This document shows, one piece after another, positions 58,405-64,000 of a stretch of 64,000 bases of DNA (position 1 is its first letter; each line of letters begins with the position of its first letter). Source of the stretch: Gordionus sp. m RMFG-2023. Its lineage: Eukaryota; Nematomorpha; Gordioida; Chordodea; Parachordodidae. The notes beneath the pieces are model-generated. The model worked only from the letters and a program-made list of their open reading frames with translations. It did no database searches and was not told where the DNA came from. A program made the translations under genes and the position numbers. The stretch covers positions 15,229,366-15,293,365 of the forward strand of contig NC_088777.1 in the NCBI RefSeq assembly GCF_954871325.1. Reading direction: 5' to 3'.

Positions 58405-58960
58405 TAAGGCTGTGGTGATCCACCTATTTTTACCGATCCCATCCGATATTGCTCTAGATTTACTGGCAATAAGCTTCTACGACATGGAGTATCTATATCC
58501 CCTGTCGTTCTGGAGGTAAACTCAGATGATTCCGCAAACGCATTTTCAAAATTATCTTTGTCTTTTGTAAAATATTTCCATAATTCAGATACCATATTTA
58601 AAAAAATTCTTTTATTTAAAGTAAAAATAATAAAATTGGCGCTATTATTTAAAAAGATTTAAAATAATTAAAACTTTGGGTGTTCCTTTCTATTTTTATA
58701 AAAAAAACTTTAAAAATACTATAAATCTATTTTAAAAAAGAATAAAATTTAGAGGGTGTTGTGCATTTGCATTGTTTAAAAAAAAGGATTTAGAAAATAT
58801 TATAATAATGTATAATAAATATACATAACAAAAAATAACAAAAAAAAGAAATTAAAAAGACCCGATCGGGTTTTTACAGGTATGTGACCGATCCGATATT
58901 TTTGAAAACGCTAAATATCGGAGCTGATTCGATCCGATATTTAATATCGGCACAGCCCTA
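58405..58960 (-). mobile_element. hAT MITE with transposase N-terminus remnant
   Basis: Second copy of the family at 26932-27539, in the opposite orientation. Ends are TAAGGCTGTGG and, inverted, TAGGGCTGTGCCG; octamers CTTATATT and TTTATATT (7 of 8) flank it. Subterminal GATCCGATATTT and TTTAATATCGG motifs are present. The minus-strand frame 58404-58595 begins MVSELWKYFTKDKDNFENAF, the start of a BED-type hAT protein, and ends at the terminus. Confidence 0.8.
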
Positions 58961-59040
58961 TTTATATTTTAATTCCATGATTGAGCTTTTCAAAATATTA
59001 TGAAGAATATTATTTTATTATTAAAGTAAAATTCATCTTT

Positions 59041-59232
59041 TTACCTGGAAATGCTTTTTTAAGTTTGAACTGCTGGACATTGAGGTTGAAATATTTGTGT
59101 GGGATATAATTCAAGTGTAGACTTGGTACCATTAATTTTCTTTATTGGTTTAAAATATATTTCAAATTGGGACCAGAGAAGGGTTAAATCATCTTCATCT
59201 GAAGAAGTACTATGGACATAATATTCTTAAAA
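59041..59232 (-). other. Candidate coding exon, unrecognised
   Basis: On the minus strand a 46-codon stretch (DEDDLTLLWSQFEIYF, TKSTLELYPTQIFQP, then a stop) is preceded by possible AG acceptors. A second frame (MVPSLHLNYIPHKYFNL, QQFKLKKAF) ends at a good donor, CCAG then GTAAAA. Only one frame can be real. It matches no part of KAT8, whose N-terminus is complete without it. Confidence 0.2.
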
Positions 59233-59454
59233 TAATTATAAGAATAATAATATCATTATTAACATTTACTTTGAATTTTGATAAACATTAATTTCGACAG
59301 AAAATTTAACGAGAATTTAAAATAAAAATGAAAGAATATGAATTAAAACTCGGATTAAATTATTTATATTAAGAATTAAAAAATAGATAAAAATTATTTT
59401 ATAATACAATAAAATATGTTTTTCTTTTTATTGATATTTTTTAAGAAAAAAGTA

Positions 59455-59589
59455 TAAAGTGCGTTCCGTTACTCAAAAAAAAGAAACGCGTTACCGTTAC
59501 TCGTTACCTCTAGAAGAAGGTAACGAATGAAGTTAAAAAAACGTCGTTAGTAACGACGTTACTTTTTTGACGTTATTTCACAGCACTAG
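59455..59589. mobile_element. Solo right end of the CGTTAC-repeat hAT family
   Basis: AAACGCGTTACCGTTACTCGT and GTCGTTAGTAACGACGTT repeats end in ACAGCACTA, the inverted counterpart of TAGTGCTGT. No partner end with the same flanking octamer was found. Confidence 0.55.
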
Positions 59590-59756
59590 TATTTATTATT
59601 ATTTTACTTATAGATGATATGACGGCACAAATGACGTAGCGAGTGGAAAATTATAATATATATTTAATTATTGAAATAAGTCAGTCGCCTATGATATATC
59701 ACCCCCCCCCCCCCCTTAGACGGAACTTGGCATAAGAAAAAAGAAAGAGTACTTGC

Positions 59757-59825
59757 TGAATACAAACTCAGGACTATGGGATTGGCAAGCCAGGCTTATA
59801 TCAACTAGACCATAGACGCTTTAGG
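59757..59825 (-). repeat. tRNA-like sequence, probable SINE head
   Basis: On the minus strand TGGTCTAGTTGATATAAG resembles a tRNA A-box region. A degenerate B-box (GAGTTTGTATTC) follows. A C14 run lies just beyond (59702-59715). Confidence 0.35.
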
Positions 59826-59999
59826 AAAACCACAATTTTTTATTAATATTATAAACAGATGAGGCAATTCGATCCAAATATTAATTTTAATATCCTAAAT
59901 ATTTTTTAATTTTGAGTTTTCTTTGAGAAAATTGAGCTAAAAATTGTTAAAGCTCCTAAAAGTTTTCTAAAAATATGATAGGTATGGTTCAGTTAAGTT

Positions 60000-61000
60000 G
60001 GGGATTCTCTTTTTAAAAACTTAGTACATATATAACGATGGCTCGGATAAATTAATAAAATGATTGAAAATTGTTATTAACAATTACTAAATCCCATTGA
60101 TGAGCTAAACATACTTCTACATTGATTTTAAAAAATAGTACATATTTATCGAGGATGCGTAGCACTTTGACGGGGATACATATTTAATGATTTAAAAAGT
60201 GTTATTTTGATAACCAGTTTTTTTTTATATCATCTTAATAAGCTAAACACGATTCTATATTTATTTTTTATAAATTTAAGTCTTTAAAATAGGGTCGCGA
60301 TGGAGCGCGTAGTTTAGTCAAAAATAATAAATACTACCATTTTCCTAATATTCTCGAAGCGCTAAATATAATCCTGTATCTAATTTTTTAAAATAGCAAA
60401 TATTTATCGAAAGCGCCTAGATTGTCGGGGAATTTTCGTCATTTAAAAGTATCGTTTTTGATATTTTACTAATTTACCAGCTTTTTTAAAAATTGCCTTT
60501 TCTATATCATCTTAATAAGCTACAACGATTCTATTTTATTTTTTTAAATTTAAAACTTTTTAATAGGTAGTAAAGAATTTTTAAAAAAAATAATTAATAC
60601 TATAATTATCTGAATCTCCTTGAAGAGTTAAACAGGATTAGATATTTATATTTTCAAATTAAAACCTTTTTAATAGGCGCGTAGGGATGCATAGTTTAGT
60701 CAAAAAAAGAAGTGCAAAAGTCTATAAAGTTATAAAAAGATTTAAAAATTAATATTAACATTTTCTCAATCCTTTTAATGAGCTAAATATGATACTGCAT
60801 TCATTTTTTAAGAATAGCGCATATTTATCGAAAGCGCTTAGGAGCGTGTAGTTTAGTAGCGTTAAAAGCAAACTAAGTTATGAAAAATTTTAAATTAATA
60901 TTAACATTTTCTATATCCTTGCTAAATATGATTCTGCGTTCATTTTTAAAAAATAGCGCATATTTATTGAAAGCGCGTAGGAGCTCATATAATCAAATTT
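60000..61000. repeat. Diverged long-period tandem repeat
   Basis: Five or so irregular units carry AATAGCGCATATTTATCGAA-like segments followed by AGCGCGTAGG or GGATGCGTAG and GTAGTTTAGT (near 60140, 60400, 60680, 60820 and 60960). Unit length is roughly 130-280 bp. No coding sense. Confidence 0.6.
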
Positions 61001-61089
61001 TATATCATCTCAGTTAACTTTGACTATTGTATTGGAAATTCTAATTCCAAAATATATTTCTATTTTCGTGCTTTATTGAGTGACTTAAC

Positions 61090-61135
61090 AGTGGCATCAT
61101 TAGGGAGGGGGGCTCGAGCCCCCTAAAAAATTTAA
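61090..61135. mobile_element. Lone hAT-type terminus
   Basis: CAGTGGCATCATTAGG followed by a G run and the palindrome GGGGGCTCGAGCCCCC resembles the hAT ends at 9371 and 21363. No inverted partner was found downstream. Confidence 0.35.
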
Positions 61136-61279
61136 ATAGTTTCTTGAACAAATTTTTAATGTCCCTAATAGCCCTCTGCAGTGTCTACATGACAGGATTT
61201 TTATTGTATGCACACCCCTCTCAAGAACATATACATAACCCCCCTAAAAAAAATTCCCACTTTCGGCGGTGATATTCTC

Positions 61280-63572
61280 ACATTATTAATTACACCTTTT
61301 AATTATTATGTTACTCCCTTCATAAGTTTTAAAAGAATAACTTTAATTATTAATTTTCTAATACCAACTATCAAAATATTGTGAATGTGAATGAGTTTCT
61401 TTTTCTATACTTGCATTTACCCCCTCATTTACAATAAATGCATTATTATAATATATTGTTTAACATGAGTTTACTGAGATGGAATGCCTACCTCCTAGCA
61501 TAAAATTATCCAGAAATAGTTTCTTTTGAAAAATAATATCTATGATTGTGTGTAATATATAGATTTGGTCGATGCTTAGCAATATAATCGTATTAAAATA
61601 CGTCTATAATAATATTAATTTATGCAGTAATACATTTGCCTTGTTTCATCTAAAAATTTAATAGATAACCTACTAATAAATTTATCCTATTTCTAGGCTA
61701 CCACCCCTCTACATGCCCCCCCCCACTCATGTAGAAGCTATCCCCCTGAACAAAATTTTTCCCTATATTCTTGTTGGATTTTTTAGAATTCTATAATATA
61801 TTATATATAGATTTAATATTACTTTTAGAAAATTATTAAGACTATTAAATTTTTATATATGAGTGCTATTTTAATTATTAGGTTATTATATTACTATAAA
61901 TTATATTTTCACTATGTTTACAATTGCAATCAAATTCTGTGTTAAAAATGGAATGTCAATATCACTCATAATTATTATAATTTTATATTATTTATTTTAT
62001 ATTATTTATTTTATATTTATTTGAAAATGAAGAAAGAAGAGATATTAATTTTAAGATGGATGCTTTAAATAATGGAAATGGAAGCAATATTGATGTTGAT
62101 GATATTTTAGACAAATATGAGACAATCGAAGAGTTGGAGTAGAACAAAGTACATTAAAAATACAGTTTTTCAATTTAGATAATAAAAAAAGATTAATTGT
62201 AGTTCTGAGAGATATAATTACTGAAAGCAAAGTTAAGAAAATGAAAATAGTTAAATTAATTTATATATAAGATAGTTTATTTGTAAAACAATAGAAACTA
62301 TATGTGAAGGCCTAATCTCTAGATATCTCTAACTGAATTAAATTTTTTAATTTAATTAAAGATAAAATTAAATATAGGCATGGAATCTGATAAGAATGCT
62401 ATGGCTAACTTGATTGCCGATAGCAACAATTCATATAAAGGTATTTTGGATAATGAAGTAAAAAAAAAAGATATTTTTTTTATAACTTTTGTAATTTTTT
62501 TATATTCGAAATCATAAATATTTAATGCTCTTTGATATTACTAGTCTTTTATTGTTTTACTTATGTTAATATTAGTATGAATGCACAATAAATGACAAAA
62601 GATGAAATTTTGAATACTAGTTTAGAGTTTGAAAATTTAATTAAAGTATAATATTTTTAAAAAAACCAGGCGAATGCCGGGATTTGGATATAGAGCGCCC
62701 CCATTTTTTTAGTTGCCGGGATCATAAAGCCTAGGTGCTAACCAGTATAGTGGCTGATTTACGTGAATATTTAATACCTTAGTACATATTAATTCATCAG
62801 TTTTGAAAACCATAAAAAAGAAGAGATTATAAACAAAATAAAAGCGATAATGCCATGCTTTAGTTGTGAAATGAGTTAATCTTTTGGAAACCCTTATTTA
62901 CATTCATAGTAAGCCATAAGTAGTACTTTATTGGTATGCTGTATTCTTATTGTATGTGATTTAAAGGAGGGAAAATTTATTTTAAAATAAGAAAATAAGT
63001 TTCAATTAGATGGGCGATATGTGCATAGTTTAAAGCCTCTTCATTAAAATTCTCTTATTTGAATTACTTCTAAATCATAAATTTTATGGCACTAACTGTT
63101 TTTATCCAGTTAAAATAATATTATTTAATGTACCCCACTTAATTATGTTATAAATATTTTGTTTACGCTAATATTTTATACCTTATAATTCTTTCATCAA
63201 TTGTGACTCGCATAAAAAAAAGTTTATTAAGCCAGATAAAAACTACGAATTTACACCTTAAGCGTGAAGTCACACAACTTCTGGAAGCATATTTTAAATT
63301 GGTTCTTTTCTGTTTAAATAAAAGTAGAAGTAATATAGTTGAAATCCCATTATATTTTGAATAGAGTTATATTTTCAAAAATCTGATACGAATCTGACTC
63401 ATATTAAGGGACAATCTCGGCATGAAGTTTAACACACTTTTAAAAGAACTAAAGTTTAAGCTTATGTGTAATGCTTAAATAACAAATATTTTAGTTTAAA
63501 TATCTATTTTGTCAATCAGTATAAATAAAAAAAGTCACTAAGAAAATAGGAAAAAAATTCATATATACTCAG
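61280..63572. other. No gene recognised
   Basis: AT-rich sequence. A short non-random stretch near 62056-62140 (reading NGNGSNIDVDDILDKYETIE, then a stop) may be a coding scrap. A tRNA-like SINE head occurs at 62670-62762. Nothing else could be supported. Confidence 0.35.
62670..62762 (-). repeat. tRNA-like sequence, probable SINE head
   Basis: On the minus strand TACTGGTTAGCACC fits an A-box and ATCCAAATCCCGGCA fits a B-box. Spacing and the missing acceptor stem argue for a SINE or pseudogene rather than a functional tRNA. Confidence 0.4.
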
Positions 63573-63734
63573 CAGAGTTGTTATAGGATCTAGATACAAG
63601 TATCTAGATATAAAAATGTGGTATCTGTATCTGTATCTAGATAAATTTTTGATTAATATATCTGTATCTAGATATTATTTTAGACGATGTATCTGTATCT
63701 AGATCCATTTAAAAAGTATCTTTTAACAACTCTG
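63573..63734. mobile_element. 162-bp hAT MITE built of TATCTAGATA motifs
   Basis: The ends CAGAGTTGTTA and, inverted, CAGAGTTGTTAA are flanked by exact 8-bp duplications, ATACTCAG (63565-63572 and 63735-63742). The interior is almost wholly GTATCTGTATCTAGAT-type repeats, whose core ATCTAGAT is self-complementary. No coding capacity. Confidence 0.88.
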
Positions 63735-64000
63735 ATACTCAGTGACTAAGTATGAAGTTTTTTAATTTACAAAACCTGATAAAATGTATGAATTAATGAG
63801 CGGAATTTGTCTTTGCTATTTGAATAAAATACTCGATGATTAAATTATAAAAGTAAATGGTAATTACTTGTATTCAATTAAGATCAATGATAGAGATAAT
63901 CTATTATTTCTACAATAACTTTTTATTATTTTTAAATCTGCATCTGTGGTTGTTTGAACCAATTATAGGATAAAAAGTTTTGATCATATTTCCAAATTTT

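Noticed and set aside
55971-59589. Pairing the TAGAGCTATAAACG end with the ACAGCACTA end as one large element
   Set aside because: Flanking octamers GCGGTAAG and GTATTTAT do not match and other complete elements lie between; treated as separate fragments.

Overview
The window is AT-rich (roughly three quarters A+T by eye) DNA from an animal nuclear genome. It holds two spliced protein-coding genes, both on the minus strand, split by introns of very uneven size, in a sea of DNA transposons. Organism: an invertebrate with fast-evolving proteins. I cannot name the phylum from the sequence. Nothing looks bacterial, viral or organellar.

Gene 1 (15627-28783, minus) is a complete nine-exon cathepsin D-like aspartic protease. 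Exon phases join without a break to give 440 residues, with a signal peptide, a propeptide and both catalytic Asp motifs. About 14 kb past its 3' end (269-1602) lies a decayed duplicate of its last three exons, interrupted by a SINE-like insertion. Gene 2 (32942-54617, minus) is a complete ten-exon MYST-family histone acetyltransferase of the MOF/KAT8 type. It encodes 445 residues with a chromo-barrel domain, a C2HC finger and the catalytic Cys and Glu. Three of its introns are only 42-43 nt, while its last intron is about 13 kb. I assembled both genes by hand from conserved motifs and GT/AG phases; short exons do not show up as long open reading frames.

Nearly everything else is mobile DNA. 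At 5228-8760 is a non-LTR retrotransposon (RTE-like) with an uninterrupted 1067-codon endonuclease/reverse transcriptase frame. The rest is dominated by hAT-type DNA transposons and their short non-autonomous derivatives. Many are delimited here by 8-bp target-site duplications that can be read directly: 9371-12644 (with 9869-10909 nested in it, itself sitting in an older element), 21363-23278, 26932-27539, 30892-32740, 42061-45831, 51886-53706, 56391-58186, 58405-58960 and 63573-63734. Several keep broken pieces of hAT transposase (CPTRW motif, DUF4371-like blocks, C-terminal dimerisation domain).

The most unusual objects are two long foldback elements inside introns of the KAT8 gene (42061-45831 and 51886-53706). 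They share an internal ~119-bp minisatellite with a perfect 12-bp palindromic core, yet carry different self-complementary subterminal arrays. Several other hAT-like families in the window also carry arrays of short self-complementary motifs near their ends. Layout: 0-1.7 kb pseudogene copy; 1.7-5.2 kb no gene seen; 5.2-8.8 kb retrotransposon; 9.2-13.2 kb nested hATs; 15.6-28.8 kb cathepsin D; 28.8-32.8 kb intergenic with transposons; 32.9-54.6 kb KAT8; 54.6-64 kb transposons and diverged tandem repeats.
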